A DNA stretch of 64,000 nt from Lacrimispora amygdalina (GTDB lineage: Bacteria; Bacillota; Clostridia; Lachnospirales; Lachnospiraceae), in NCBI RefSeq assembly GCF_900205965.1, contig NZ_OAOF01000019.1, forward strand, positions 1 through 64,000. The letters are read 5' to 3'. A program made the position numbers and the translations under genes. The notes under the pieces are model-generated. The model was not told the origin of the DNA. It did no database searches and saw only the letters and a program-made list of their open reading frames with translations. Each line of letters opens with the position of its first letter. Positions within the stretch are counted from its first letter, which is position 1. Below, piece by piece: positions 42,798-51,760 of the stretch.

Positions 42798-43466
42798 ATG
42801 ACACTGGGAGATTATCTGCCCTTTTGGAATAAGCTGACAGACAAACAGAGAGAGAGGCTGTCATCAAAGACAAAGAAAATCAGATTTGAAAAGGGAATGC
42901 TGGTACATGGGGAATCCGATGAATGCAGTGGTTTTCTTCTTGTAACAGAAGGTCTGTTAAGAGTGTTTACCATATCGGATGAAGGGCGGGAACTGACTTT
43001 GTACCGGTTGTTTGAACGTGATATCTGTCTTTTTTCCGGTTCCTGCATGGTAAAGAACATTCAGTTTGATGTGACTGTGGAGGCAGAGCAGGATACGGTG
43101 GTGTTCCAGATTCCCGCCGATGTCTACCGTGATTTAATGGAAGAATCAGCTGTTATATCAAACTTCACCAATGAACTGATGGCATCGAGATTCTCAGATG
43201 TTATGTGGCTGATGGATCAGGTGATGAATAAAAAAATGGATGGAAGGCTTGCTGCATTTTTACTGGAAGAGTGCAGGCTCAATGAAACAAAGGAACTTTC
43301 CATTACCCATGAACAGATTGCGCGGCATTTAGGTACTGCAAGAGAAGTGGTAACCCGCCTGCTTCGCCACTTCCAGGGAGAAAATCTGGTGAAGATTACA
43401 CGGGGAACGGTGGAACTGCTGGATGAAAAAGAACTGGAAGTGCTGGCTGCCCATAGTCTAAGATAG
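42798..43466 (+). CDS. Crp/Fnr-family regulator next to SulP
   Basis: Regulator of 222 residues with a cyclic-nucleotide-type barrel (about 20-130) and C-terminal helix-turn-helix (LSITHEQIARHLGTAREVVT and then RLLRHFQGE). The ATG at 42798 has AAGGAGG 9 nt upstream. An ATG at 42777 that overlaps the FokI-like stop lies before that site. A C-S-G-S-C pattern (ICLFSGSCM) may be redox active. It could regulate the SulP permease downstream or its own locus. Confidence 0.88.
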   Translation: MTLGDYLPFWNKLTDKQRERLSSKTKKIRFEKGMLVHGESDECSGFLLVTEGLLRVFTISDEGRELTLYRLFERDICLFSGSCMVKNIQFDVTVEAEQDTVVFQIPADVYRDLMEESAVISNFTNELMASRFSDVMWLMDQVMNKKMDGRLAAFLLEECRLNETKELSITHEQIARHLGTAREVVTRLLRHFQGENLVKITRGTVELLDEKELEVLAAHSLR

Positions 43467-43502
43467 ATTTCATGTATTATTTCAGGAACATGGAAAATTA
43501 AC

Positions 43503-43561
43503 TTGCTTTCTGTCATCTGGAACGCTATATTATAAAAAGTTTATAAAAATTTTATAATATA
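43503..43561 (+). promoter_or_regulatory. SulP promoter with a 12+12 bp dyad
   Basis: TTGCTT (43503-43508), a 17-nt spacer and TATATT (43526-43531). TATATTATAAAA (43526-43537) is perfectly repeated in inverse as TTTTATAATATA (43550-43561) across 12 nt. It covers the -10 and start region, so it may be an operator or an mRNA hairpin. Confidence 0.55.
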
Positions 43562-43575
43562 CAAAGGATGAAGAA

Positions 43576-45213
43576 ATGAAAGATATGGCACCTCAGTTTT
43601 TTTTATCAATGAAGCATTATACAAAGGAACAGTTTTTTAAAGACTTTGTCTCCGGAATTATTGTTGCCATCATTGCGCTTCCGCTGTCCATTGCCCTGGC
43701 ATTAGCCAGCGGTGTCACTCCGGAACAAGGGCTTTATACAGCCATTACAGCCGGTTTTGTGATTTCTTTTCTGGGAGGCAGCAAGGTCCAGATCGCAGGT
43801 CCTACCGCAGCATTTGCATCGATCGTGGCGGGGATTGCCGCAAAAAACGGTTTTGACGGACTGGTACTTGCAACTGTCATGGCAGGAATCTTACTGGTTA
43901 TCATGGGATTATTGCAGATGGGAAGCCTGATCCGTTTTATTCCTTATACAATAACCACAGGATTTACAACCGGAATTGCAGTTACTATTTTTATCGGGCA
44001 GATTAAGGATTTTCTGGGACTTACCTTCGAACATGCGCCCATTGAAACCCTTGAAAAAGTCAGTGAGGTTACAAACAGCATGGGTACGCTTAATCCCATG
44101 GCGCTTTTAGTAGGATTGACAGCTCTCATTATTCTCATTGTGTGGCCCAGGTTTTTTAAGACCATACCGCCGTCACTGATTGCAGTTATCTTTACAGCGG
44201 GGATTGTGAAGGCTTTTCATCTTCCTGTAAATACCATAGGGGATTTATATACCATATCATCGGATCTTCCTGGATTTCATTTTCCTGTGTTTACTATGAG
44301 TATGGTGCAAAAGGTGATGCCTGATGCAGTTACCATAGCGGTGCTTGCAGCGGTGGAATCCTTACTGTCCTGTGTTGTTGCAGATGGAATGGTTGGGAGC
44401 AGACATAATTCCAATATGGAGCTGGTTGCCCAGGGTGCCGGAAATATCTGTTCCGCACTTTTTGGGGGGATTCCGGCTACGGGAGCCATAGCAAGAACTG
44501 CGGCAAACATAAAAAACGGAGGAAGAACACCTGTTGCAGGAATGGTTCATGCTGTAATGCTTCTTCTGGTTCTTGTATTTTTAATGCCTTATGCTGCGCT
44601 TATACCCATGCCGGCCATAGCAGCCATTCTCTTTGTGGTAGCTTATAACATGAGTGAGTGGAGATCCTTTCTTTCCATCATGAAAACAGCTCCCAAAAGT
44701 GACTGGTCCGTTCTTCTTGTCACATTTGTATTTACCGTTGCATTTGATCTGGTTACAGCCATAGCAGTTGGAATTTTATTTGCTTCCCTGCTGTTTATGA
44801 AACGTATGGCAGATGTCACTGAAGTGAGCAGCTGGAAGTATATAGAGGAAGAAGGAGAAAACAGCAAAGATTCTATAGATTTAAAGCCTGTGCCAAAGCA
44901 CGTGGCGGTTTTTGAAGTGAGTGGCCCGATGTTTTTCGGCGCTGCCCAGAAGTTTTCCCAACTGATTATTGATGAGAGAAAGACCGTGCTGATTCTTCGT
45001 ATGAGAAGTGTTCCTGCCATGGATGCCACGGCGTTAAAAAGTCTGGAAAAACTGCATCAGGATTTAAAGAAGAAGCATGTAACCCTGATTTTATCCCATG
45101 TAAATGAGCAGCCCATGTCCATGATGAATCGGGCTGGATTTCTGGATTTAGTAGGAAGAGAAAACCTGGCGGGGAGTATTGATGAGGCGCTTTCTTTTGC
45201 GGTTGATCTGTAA
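43576..45213 (+). CDS. SulP-family anion permease with STAS domain
   Basis: Membrane transporter of 545 residues with about 10-12 helices. It has the SulP signature region GLYTAITAGFVISFLGGSKV and QIAGPTAAFASIVAG, and a C-terminal STAS domain (about 435-540). The substrate may be sulfate, bicarbonate or another anion; the sequence cannot tell. It sits 110 nt after a Crp/Fnr gene. A dedicated sulfate ABC system exists elsewhere in the window, so a different anion is plausible. Confidence 0.9.
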   Translation: MKDMAPQFFLSMKHYTKEQFFKDFVSGIIVAIIALPLSIALALASGVTPEQGLYTAITAGFVISFLGGSKVQIAGPTAAFASIVAGIAAKNGFDGLVLATVMAGILLVIMGLLQMGSLIRFIPYTITTGFTTGIAVTIFIGQIKDFLGLTFEHAPIETLEKVSEVTNSMGTLNPMALLVGLTALIILIVWPRFFKTIPPSLIAVIFTAGIVKAFHLPVNTIGDLYTISSDLPGFHFPVFTMSMVQKVMPDAVTIAVLAAVESLLSCVVADGMVGSRHNSNMELVAQGAGNICSALFGGIPATGAIARTAANIKNGGRTPVAGMVHAVMLLLVLVFLMPYAALIPMPAIAAILFVVAYNMSEWRSFLSIMKTAPKSDWSVLLVTFVFTVAFDLVTAIAVGILFASLLFMKRMADVTEVSSWKYIEEEGENSKDSIDLKPVPKHVAVFEVSGPMFFGAAQKFSQLIIDERKTVLILRMRSVPAMDATALKSLEKLHQDLKKKHVTLILSHVNEQPMSMMNRAGFLDLVGRENLAGSIDEALSFAVDL

Positions 45214-45228
45214 TAGAGTTTAAACTGT

Positions 45229-45282
45229 AGAAGGGATGGAACAAACACAGATAATTGTGTGTGTTCCATCTCTTCTTTTTTT
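45229..45282 (+). terminator. SulP terminator
   Basis: A stem of about 20 bp, from AGAAGGGATGGAACA (45229-45243) to TGTTCCATCTCTTCT (45262-45276), is followed by a run of T. Confidence 0.9.
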
Positions 45283-45347
45283 GCACAACCCCATAAATTG
45301 TGAAATATGCATAAAAAAACATTGAAAAAATGTGCAATAGAGACATA

Positions 45348-45381
45348 TTGACACTAACATACTAATATGTTAGTATGTTAG
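45348..45381 (+). promoter_or_regulatory. TRAP operon promoter with 28-bp palindromic operator
   Basis: Perfect TTGACA (45348-45353), 17-nt spacer, TAGTAT (45371-45376). CTAACATACTAA (45354-45365), TATG, TTAGTATGTTAG (45370-45381) is a perfect palindrome covering the spacer and -10. A repressor, probably the GntR protein at 49893, would block polymerase here. Confidence 0.85.
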
Positions 45382-45407
45382 TAACATATTAATGAGGAGG
45401 ATTTCAC

Positions 45408-46427
45408 ATGAAAAAACAAATTATGGCAACATTATTAATTGCGGCTATGGCAGTTACAGCCACAGGCTGCGGCGCTGCATCAAATGGAGGTAATACAGCA
45501 GGTTCCGGACAGTCTGGAAAATCAAAGACCTATACATTAAAAGTAGGTACTGTTTTAACGGAAGCTGATCCAATCTTCTTAGGACTGGAACAATTTAAGA
45601 AAAATGTCGAGGAAAAGACAGGCGGGAATGTAAAGGTAGAGCTTTATTCCGGATCCCAGCTTGGTGCAGACGAAGATGTTTTAGAGCAGGCTAAGGTTGG
45701 TGCAGGTGTAGGAATTATAACAGATCCCGGACGTATGGCAAATTACATTAAGGATTTTGGTATCTTAAGCGGTCCGTATCTTGCAGACGATTATGAGGGT
45801 GCACTGGCACTTATGAACACTTCTGTATATAAGGGTCTTGCAGATGAGTTTAAGAATGATGGTTTTAAAATTTTATCCTTTAACTATTATCAGGGCAGCA
45901 GAAACCTCTTTACAAAGACTCCCGTTTCCAAACCAGAGGATTTAAATGGTTTAAGAATCAGAAGTTCAGGCTCTGATGTAGTTACAAAATCACTGGAAGC
46001 CATGGGAGCCAATACAACAGTTCTTGCCTGGTCAGAAGCATATCAGGCTCTGCAGCAGAAGGTAATTGAGGGCGTGGAAGTACATAACTCCGCAGCCGTT
46101 GGATCCAGTATCTATGAAGTTACAGATTACGTTACATTAACAGGTCATTTCCAGCTGCTCACCGGTCTGGTAATCTCAAATGACTGGTTTAACAAATTAC
46201 CGGAAGATTATCAGAAAATTCTGGAAGAAGAATCTTATAATGCCGGTAAGCATGCTTCCTCAATTGTAATTGAAAAAGACAGTGAATTTCTTCAGAAATG
46301 TATCGATGGCGGGGTAGAAGTTGTGGACTGTGACAAGGAAGCGTTAAAGAAAGCGGCAGATAAGGCTTATGATGAACTGGGCTATCGGGAATTAAAGGAT
46401 AAATTAGTAGCTGAACTTGGAAAATAA
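45408..46427 (+). CDS. yiaO: TRAP transporter substrate-binding lipoprotein (DctP/YiaO type)
   Basis: Extracellular solute receptor of 339 residues with lipobox TATGC (C21). DctP features are LKVGTVLTEADPIFLGLEQF, SGSQLGADEDVLEQ and the conserved Arg region LNGLRIRSSGSDV. It serves the membrane subunits encoded next. The downstream yiaK and yiaL genes suggest 2,3-diketo-L-gulonate or a related keto-acid as substrate. Confidence 0.9.
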   Translation: MKKQIMATLLIAAMAVTATGCGAASNGGNTAGSGQSGKSKTYTLKVGTVLTEADPIFLGLEQFKKNVEEKTGGNVKVELYSGSQLGADEDVLEQAKVGAGVGIITDPGRMANYIKDFGILSGPYLADDYEGALALMNTSVYKGLADEFKNDGFKILSFNYYQGSRNLFTKTPVSKPEDLNGLRIRSSGSDVVTKSLEAMGANTTVLAWSEAYQALQQKVIEGVEVHNSAAVGSSIYEVTDYVTLTGHFQLLTGLVISNDWFNKLPEDYQKILEEESYNAGKHASSIVIEKDSEFLQKCIDGGVEVVDCDKEALKKAADKAYDELGYRELKDKLVAELGK

Positions 46428-46445
46428 CAGAACGGAGTTTTTAAA

Positions 46446-46946
46446 ATGTTAGAACACGTGGAAGAGATTTTTGAAAGCATCGGATTGTCGCTGCTGATTG
46501 TATTGGTGTTTTCAGCAGCAGTATTACGATTTTTTGGAGTTGATATGTCATGGTCCACAGATCTGGCACAACTTACCTTTGCCTGGGTCTGCTTTATAGG
46601 AGCAGATCTGGCAATCCGGAAAAACAGGCATATGGGTGTTGATATGCTGGTCAACCGTTTCCCACTGAAAGTAAGAAACGGGATTTACCTTTTCAATAGT
46701 ATTTTGATGCTTTGCTTTCTGGCTTTTGTTGTATATTACGGAACCAATTTGTGTGTTACCAACTTTCAGAGAAAGTTTAATACACTGCCCATCAGCTATT
46801 CCTTTGCAACGGCAAGCGGTCCCGTTGGTGGTCTTCTTATGATTTTTACTGTGGTTGCAAATATTAGAAAATATATTGGCAACTTCATAAAGAAGGACTA
46901 TACAAATCTTGTAAAGGCAGAAACGGAAGGAGGGGATATCCTGTGA
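46446..46946 (+). CDS. yiaM: TRAP transporter small permease (DctQ/YiaM type)
   Basis: Small membrane subunit of 166 residues with four hydrophobic helices and the DctQ motif FAWVCFIGADLAIRKNRHMG. It overlaps the large permease gene by 4 nt. It links the large permease subunit to the substrate-binding system. Confidence 0.9.
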   Translation: MLEHVEEIFESIGLSLLIVLVFSAAVLRFFGVDMSWSTDLAQLTFAWVCFIGADLAIRKNRHMGVDMLVNRFPLKVRNGIYLFNSILMLCFLAFVVYYGTNLCVTNFQRKFNTLPISYSFATASGPVGGLLMIFTVVANIRKYIGNFIKKDYTNLVKAETEGGDIL

Positions 46947-48220
46947 TTTGGCTCGGATTAACGTTTGTATTCTTATTAGCAATTGGTATGCCGGTTGCAT
47001 TTTCCGTGGGAATATCAAGTCTGGTATATTTTGTAGTGGAGCAGGTACCGGTGCAGATCGTAATACAGAGAATGGTAAGCAGCACCCAGTCATTCTCACT
47101 GCTGGCAGTTCCGTTCTTCGTTCTTGCTGGTAATCTGATGAATGAGACCGGTATTACAAAACGGTTAATTAAATTTTCTACTGTACTTACCGGACACATG
47201 CTTGGTGGACTGGCTCAGGTATCCGTTGTTCTAAGCCTGCTGATGGGTGGAATTTCCGGTTCTGCTACAGCGGATGCGGCTATGGAATGCCGGATTCTTG
47301 GACCCGATATGGAAAAACGTGGCTTTAATAAAGGCTTTACAGCAGCAATCCTTGCAATGGGAGGTTTGATTACTGCAACATTTCCGCCCAGCGTCGGCCT
47401 GATACTTTATGGCGTAACAGGAGAAGTTTCCATCGGAAGGCTGTTTATGGCTGGTGTAATCCCCAGTCTGCTTATGACAATATTCCTGATGATTGCAGTT
47501 CATGTTACATCCAAAAAGAGAAATTATGCAAAAGAGTTTGAAAAGGCACCGACATTAAAGGATGTATTTACGGGGATTGCGGATAATATCTGGGCTATCA
47601 TGTTTCCGATTATATTAATTGTGGGAATTCGGTTTGGTTTATTTACCCCATCCGAGGCTGGTGCGTTTGCTGTGGTATATGCATTTCTGGTTGGAATCTT
47701 TGTTTACAAAGAGCTGACGCTTAAGAAACTGTTCCACGTTTTAAAGCAGACAGGGGTAGACCTGGCAGTTATTATGTTTATTATCATCTGCTCCAATGCA
47801 TTTGGCTATGCACTGGTAACCGGACAGGTTCCTCAGACGCTGGCAGCACTGATTTCGGGAATCTCTTCAAATAAATATGTGGTTCTGGCAATTGTAATGG
47901 TATTTGTTTTTGTCGTTGGAATGTTCATGGAAGCAACTGCTAATGTATTGATTCTGACACCTATTTTCCTGCCTATTATGACAACGCTGGGAATTGATCC
48001 GGTTCATTTCGGAATTCTTTTCATGATATTAGTAACAATGGGCGGCATGACTCCACCTATCGGTGTAACGATGTATACGGCATGCGGAATTTTGGATTGT
48101 CCGGTTGAAGTCTACACCAAAGAATCGTTACCGTTTATCATCGCGGTCGTAGCGCTTTTAGTCATATTGGCGTTGTTCCCGCAGATTGTACTTTTTATAC
48201 CAAATCTGGTTTATGGTTAA
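46943..48220 (+). CDS. yiaN: TRAP transporter large permease (DctM/YiaN type)
   Basis: Sodium-coupled transport channel of 425 residues with about twelve helices. DctM motifs include GGISGSATADAAMECRIL, TFPPSVGLILYG and LTPIFLPIMTTLGIDPVHFG. The GTG start overlaps the end of the small-permease gene by 4 nt. Confidence 0.92.
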   Translation: MIWLGLTFVFLLAIGMPVAFSVGISSLVYFVVEQVPVQIVIQRMVSSTQSFSLLAVPFFVLAGNLMNETGITKRLIKFSTVLTGHMLGGLAQVSVVLSLLMGGISGSATADAAMECRILGPDMEKRGFNKGFTAAILAMGGLITATFPPSVGLILYGVTGEVSIGRLFMAGVIPSLLMTIFLMIAVHVTSKKRNYAKEFEKAPTLKDVFTGIADNIWAIMFPIILIVGIRFGLFTPSEAGAFAVVYAFLVGIFVYKELTLKKLFHVLKQTGVDLAVIMFIIICSNAFGYALVTGQVPQTLAALISGISSNKYVVLAIVMVFVFVVGMFMEATANVLILTPIFLPIMTTLGIDPVHFGILFMILVTMGGMTPPIGVTMYTACGILDCPVEVYTKESLPFIIAVVALLVILALFPQIVLFIPNLVYG

Positions 48221-48242
48221 TAGCAAGAAAGGATAAGAGAAT

Positions 48243-49253
48243 ATGAGATTGTCTTTTGAGGAAATACAAGGTGAAATAAAAAGAGTATTTATGAAATACG
48301 GATTAAGTGAAGAGAAGGCGGAGATCTGCGCCAGAATCCACACCGAATCTACTAATGACGGAATCTATTCACATGGAACCAACCGTGTGGCAAGATTTGT
48401 TGACTACATTAAAAAAGGCTGGGTAGATGTGAATGCGGACCCAACGGTTGAAAAATCATTTGGAGCAATTGAGGTCATGAATGGCAATATGGGACCTGGT
48501 ATTTTAAATGCTTTAAAGGGAACAGACCGTGCGATGGAACTTGCAGACCAGTTTGGTATCGGCATGGTGGGACTTAAGAATACAACCCATTGGATGAGGG
48601 GCGGCACTTATGGACTTTATGCAGCAAAGAAAGGTTACATTGCAATTATGTGGACCAATACAGAGTCCTGCATGCCGCCGTGGGGTGGAAAAGACTGTAA
48701 GCTTGGTAACAATCCATTTGTGATGGCAATGCCAGGTCCGGACGGTGGAGATCCAATCCAGATGGATATGGCTATCTCTCAGTATGCATACGGAAAGCTC
48801 CAGGTTACAAGACTTGCTGGCAAAAAGCTTCCGTTCCCAGGTGGATTTGATAAAGATGGCAATGTTACTGATGATCCGGGTGCGATTGAAGAGTCTATGA
48901 GAATAATGCCCATTGGTTATTGGAAAGGATCCAGTTTTTCCTTCATGCTTGATATCCTTGGCTCAGCGTTAACAGGAGGAATTGGTGCTGCAGATCTGGA
49001 TCAGAAAAATATGGGAAGCTGCGGCGGCGCTTCTCAGGTAATTATTGTAATTGATCCGAATAAGACTACAACCATGGACGAGATGTCTGAAACAGTGAAA
49101 AAGGCCATTGCGCATATTAAGAGTTCTGCACCGTCAGAGAAGTCTTCCGGCATTATCGCACCAGGTGAAGATTATATCCAGTTCCGGAAGGATCATGATG
49201 CAAACGGTATTTTCGTTGATGACAGTGTATGGGAAGAGATAAAATCCTTATAA
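48243..49253 (+). CDS. yiaK: 2,3-diketo-L-gulonate reductase (YiaK, Ldh2 family)
   Basis: NAD(P)H-dependent reductase of 336 residues of the malate/L-lactate dehydrogenase type-2 family. It closely follows E. coli YiaK: IYSHGTNRVARFV (catalytic His), NTTHWMRGGTYGLYAAKKGY, MPPWGGKDCKLGNNP, DMAISQYAYGKLQVTRLAGK and PIGYWKGSSFS. It reduces 2,3-diketo-L-gulonate to 3-keto-L-gulonate in the known system. It begins 23 nt after the permease gene. The kinase and decarboxylase steps of the E. coli pathway are not in this window. Confidence 0.88.
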   Translation: MRLSFEEIQGEIKRVFMKYGLSEEKAEICARIHTESTNDGIYSHGTNRVARFVDYIKKGWVDVNADPTVEKSFGAIEVMNGNMGPGILNALKGTDRAMELADQFGIGMVGLKNTTHWMRGGTYGLYAAKKGYIAIMWTNTESCMPPWGGKDCKLGNNPFVMAMPGPDGGDPIQMDMAISQYAYGKLQVTRLAGKKLPFPGGFDKDGNVTDDPGAIEESMRIMPIGYWKGSSFSFMLDILGSALTGGIGAADLDQKNMGSCGGASQVIIVIDPNKTTTMDEMSETVKKAIAHIKSSAPSEKSSGIIAPGEDYIQFRKDHDANGIFVDDSVWEEIKSL

Positions 49254-49272
49254 AGGCAGGAAGGGGTAACTT

Positions 49273-49740
49273 ATGATACTGGATCAGATCATTCATTTGA
49301 ATCGCTACATTGCTGTGGATGACGGGATAAAGGCAGCCCTGGAGTTCATTTATTCCCATAAGGATGAGGCAGAGATGCCGGATGGAAAATATGAAATCAT
49401 AAAAGATCAGGTGACGGCATTCGTGGTATCTAAAGATACGGTGAATCAGTCGTCTGCTGAGATGGAAATTCATAAAAAATTCATGGACATCCATTATGTG
49501 CTAAAGGGTAAAGAACTATGCTGTCTGGCAGATCTTCCCCAGGATATAGAATCCCACAGTTATGATAAAGAAGCAGATATTACATTTTTTCCTGGTAAAT
49601 CAAAGGATTCCATTACCATTGGTACAGGGGAATTCTATGCGGTTTGGCCATATGAACCTCATAAACCTTTGTGCAATCCAGGAGAGAAATCTGAGTTCGT
49701 TAAAAAAATTATCTGTAAAGTTAAGATAGACAGCAGATAG
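49273..49740 (+). CDS. yiaL: YhcH/YjgK/YiaL-family protein
   Basis: Protein of 155 residues of DUF386, a double-stranded beta-helix family. Motifs include HKKFMDIHYVLKGKE and GEFYAVWPYEPHKPLCNPGE, with His and Glu residues that could bind a metal. In E. coli YiaL lies in the same operon as YiaK. Its biochemical role is not settled; epimerase or lyase activity has been proposed for relatives. AGGAAGGGG precedes the ATG. Confidence 0.88.
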   Translation: MILDQIIHLNRYIAVDDGIKAALEFIYSHKDEAEMPDGKYEIIKDQVTAFVVSKDTVNQSSAEMEIHKKFMDIHYVLKGKELCCLADLPQDIESHSYDKEADITFFPGKSKDSITIGTGEFYAVWPYEPHKPLCNPGEKSEFVKKIICKVKIDSR

Positions 49741-49892
49741 GTAAATCTTATAAAGATTATCAGGGGGGACAGGACTGTCCGCGGTTATATATCTGGATTT
49801 CATATGCAAAATATGGTAAAATATGTGATAAGAAGTCCGGTAAAGGTCTTTTTAAAATAAGAAAGAAATATTTAATATAAGGATGGTACTGC

Positions 49893-50603
49893 ATGCAAAT
49901 TACTGCACGATATGCGAAAGAAACTGCCAGAGAGTATGCGCTTAGAATGTTAAGAGAGAATATTATTTCCATGGAATTAAAACCAGGAAGCCCAGTCAGT
50001 GTTTATGAGTTATCAGAAGAGCTTGGAATCAGCAGGACACCTGTCAGAGAGGCACTGCTGGAGCTGAACAGAGCAAGAATTATAGAAGTATATCCCCAGA
50101 GGGGGAGTATTATTGCTTACATTGATACGGATATGGTAGAGGAGGCAAGATTCTTAAGAGCAGTTCTGGAAGTAGCTATAGTGAAATTGGCATGTGATAT
50201 TGTCAGGCCTGAGGACATTGTAGAACTGGAAATGAATGTAAAGATGCAGGAGGTCTGTGCTGAGAGCCATATGCATAGTAAACTGCTTCAGCTGGATAAC
50301 GAATTTCATTTTAAGTTATACAAGATGTGCAAAAAGGAGGATATCTTTATGATTAAAGATATGATGTCCATCCATTTTGACCGCGTCCGGAATATGAGTC
50401 TGAATGCTGTAAAAGATTTAAAAATCGTGAATGATCATAAAACTATTCTGGAAGCAATCCGGAATAAAGACAAAGAAGCGGCTAAGAAATGCATGGAAAA
50501 GCATCTTAGCGGTTATTCGGTAGATGACGAATCTCAGATGAGAGAGCTTTATCCGGAATATTTTAAGGATAATGCAAAGTGGTTGTCTGAAACAAAACAA
50601 TAA
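49893..50603 (+). CDS. GntR-family regulator (FCD type)
   Basis: Regulator of 236 residues. The winged helix (about 10-75) has PVSVYELSEELGISRTPVRE. The FadR C-terminal (FCD) domain has the metal/ligand His positions in LDNEFHFKLYKMC, SIHFDRVRNMS and NDHKTILEAI. It lies inside the TRAP operon region, 150 nt after yiaL with a possible weak promoter of its own. It is the prime candidate for binding the palindrome at 45354-45381. Confidence 0.9.
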   Translation: MQITARYAKETAREYALRMLRENIISMELKPGSPVSVYELSEELGISRTPVREALLELNRARIIEVYPQRGSIIAYIDTDMVEEARFLRAVLEVAIVKLACDIVRPEDIVELEMNVKMQEVCAESHMHSKLLQLDNEFHFKLYKMCKKEDIFMIKDMMSIHFDRVRNMSLNAVKDLKIVNDHKTILEAIRNKDKEAAKKCMEKHLSGYSVDDESQMRELYPEYFKDNAKWLSETKQ

Positions 50604-50656
50604 AAGCGGCAGAGCAGGGTTTTATAAAGTCCTGCTCTGTTTTGAAAGGATATATA

Positions 50657-51682
50657 ATGAAAGTCTTACGAGTGACAAATCCTGGAGTTATAGAAGTTCA
50701 AGATGATACGAAACCGGTGATTGAAAAGGCCGATGAAGTTATAATTAAAGTTCAGGCAGCTGGAATATGCGGTTCCGATATCAGTATTTATAAAGGTACA
50801 TCACCGGTTGCTACTTATCCCCGTATAATTGGGCATGAATTTACTGGCGAAATAACACAGATGGGACAAGACGTTAACCGGATAAAGGATTTTAAGGTCG
50901 GGGATCATGTTGTGGTAAATCCGGTATGCAGCTGTGGAACATGCCGGATCTGCCAGAAGAAAAGGGAAAATGTATGCGCGAATTTATCGGTGATGGGAGT
51001 ACATAGAGATGGCGGCTACGGAGAGTATGTAAAAGTACCCGCAAAGAACGTGTTTGCCGTCAGTAAGGATATCCCATGGGAAAAAGCAGCAATCGTGGAA
51101 CCATATACGGTAGCGGCGCAGGTAACTTCCCGTGGAGGAGTGGAAGCGGGAGATACGGTTTTGATCTGCGGAAGCGGACAAATCGCATTGACCATTTTAC
51201 AGGTCTGCAATATTCTTGGTGCCAGATGCATTATGACAGATCTGGTTGAGGACCGTTTAAAACGGGCAGAGGAATTTGGTGCGTTTAAGACCATCCATTC
51301 AGGAAAAGAAGATGTGGTGGCAAGAGTAAAGGAAATAACTGGTGGAATTGGTGCAGATGTTGCCATAGATGCAGCGTGTGTAGGGAAAACCCTGGAAGAG
51401 GCGGCGCTGGCGGTTCGTTCCGGTGGAGTGGTTGTTACGATGGGATTCCATGACACATTAACGCCAATTACCGAATTTCAGATCACATCAAGAGAGCTGG
51501 ATATCAGAGGTTCCAGACTCAATAATAATAAATTCCCCCAGGTAATTGAATGGTTTGAAAGCGGAAAGCTGGATCCGGGCAGGATTATTACAGACCGGTT
51601 CCATTTTACAGAGATAGAAAAGGCTTTTGAGAAATTAAAAAATGAACCGGAATCAACCATGAAGATAATTTTGACATTTTAG
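50657..51682 (+). CDS. Zinc-dependent alcohol dehydrogenase (sorbitol/L-idonate DH-like)
   Basis: Medium-chain dehydrogenase of 341 residues. Catalytic zinc ligands lie in AGICGSD and IGHEFTGE; structural zinc Cys in CSCGTCRICQKKRENVC; the Rossmann motif is CGSGQIALTILQV. The ATG at 50657 has GAAAGGA 6 nt upstream. In the context of a diketogulonate-type operon it probably oxidises a sugar acid or polyol, such as L-idonate or L-gulonate, but the substrate is not visible. Confidence 0.88.
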   Translation: MKVLRVTNPGVIEVQDDTKPVIEKADEVIIKVQAAGICGSDISIYKGTSPVATYPRIIGHEFTGEITQMGQDVNRIKDFKVGDHVVVNPVCSCGTCRICQKKRENVCANLSVMGVHRDGGYGEYVKVPAKNVFAVSKDIPWEKAAIVEPYTVAAQVTSRGGVEAGDTVLICGSGQIALTILQVCNILGARCIMTDLVEDRLKRAEEFGAFKTIHSGKEDVVARVKEITGGIGADVAIDAACVGKTLEEAALAVRSGGVVVTMGFHDTLTPITEFQITSRELDIRGSRLNNNKFPQVIEWFESGKLDPGRIITDRFHFTEIEKAFEKLKNEPESTMKIILTF

Positions 51683-51700
51683 GTATAGTTATTAATAAAA

Positions 51701-51745
51701 AGAGTGGCGCATCTTATTTTATAAGAATTCGCCACTCTCTTATTT
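51701..51745. terminator. Bidirectional terminator between the dehydrogenase and deacetylase genes
   Basis: AGAGTGGCG (51701-51709) pairs with CGCCACTCT (51730-51738), with A-rich and T-rich flanks, between convergent genes. Confidence 0.88.
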
Positions 51746-51760
51746 TAAACATCCATCTCT

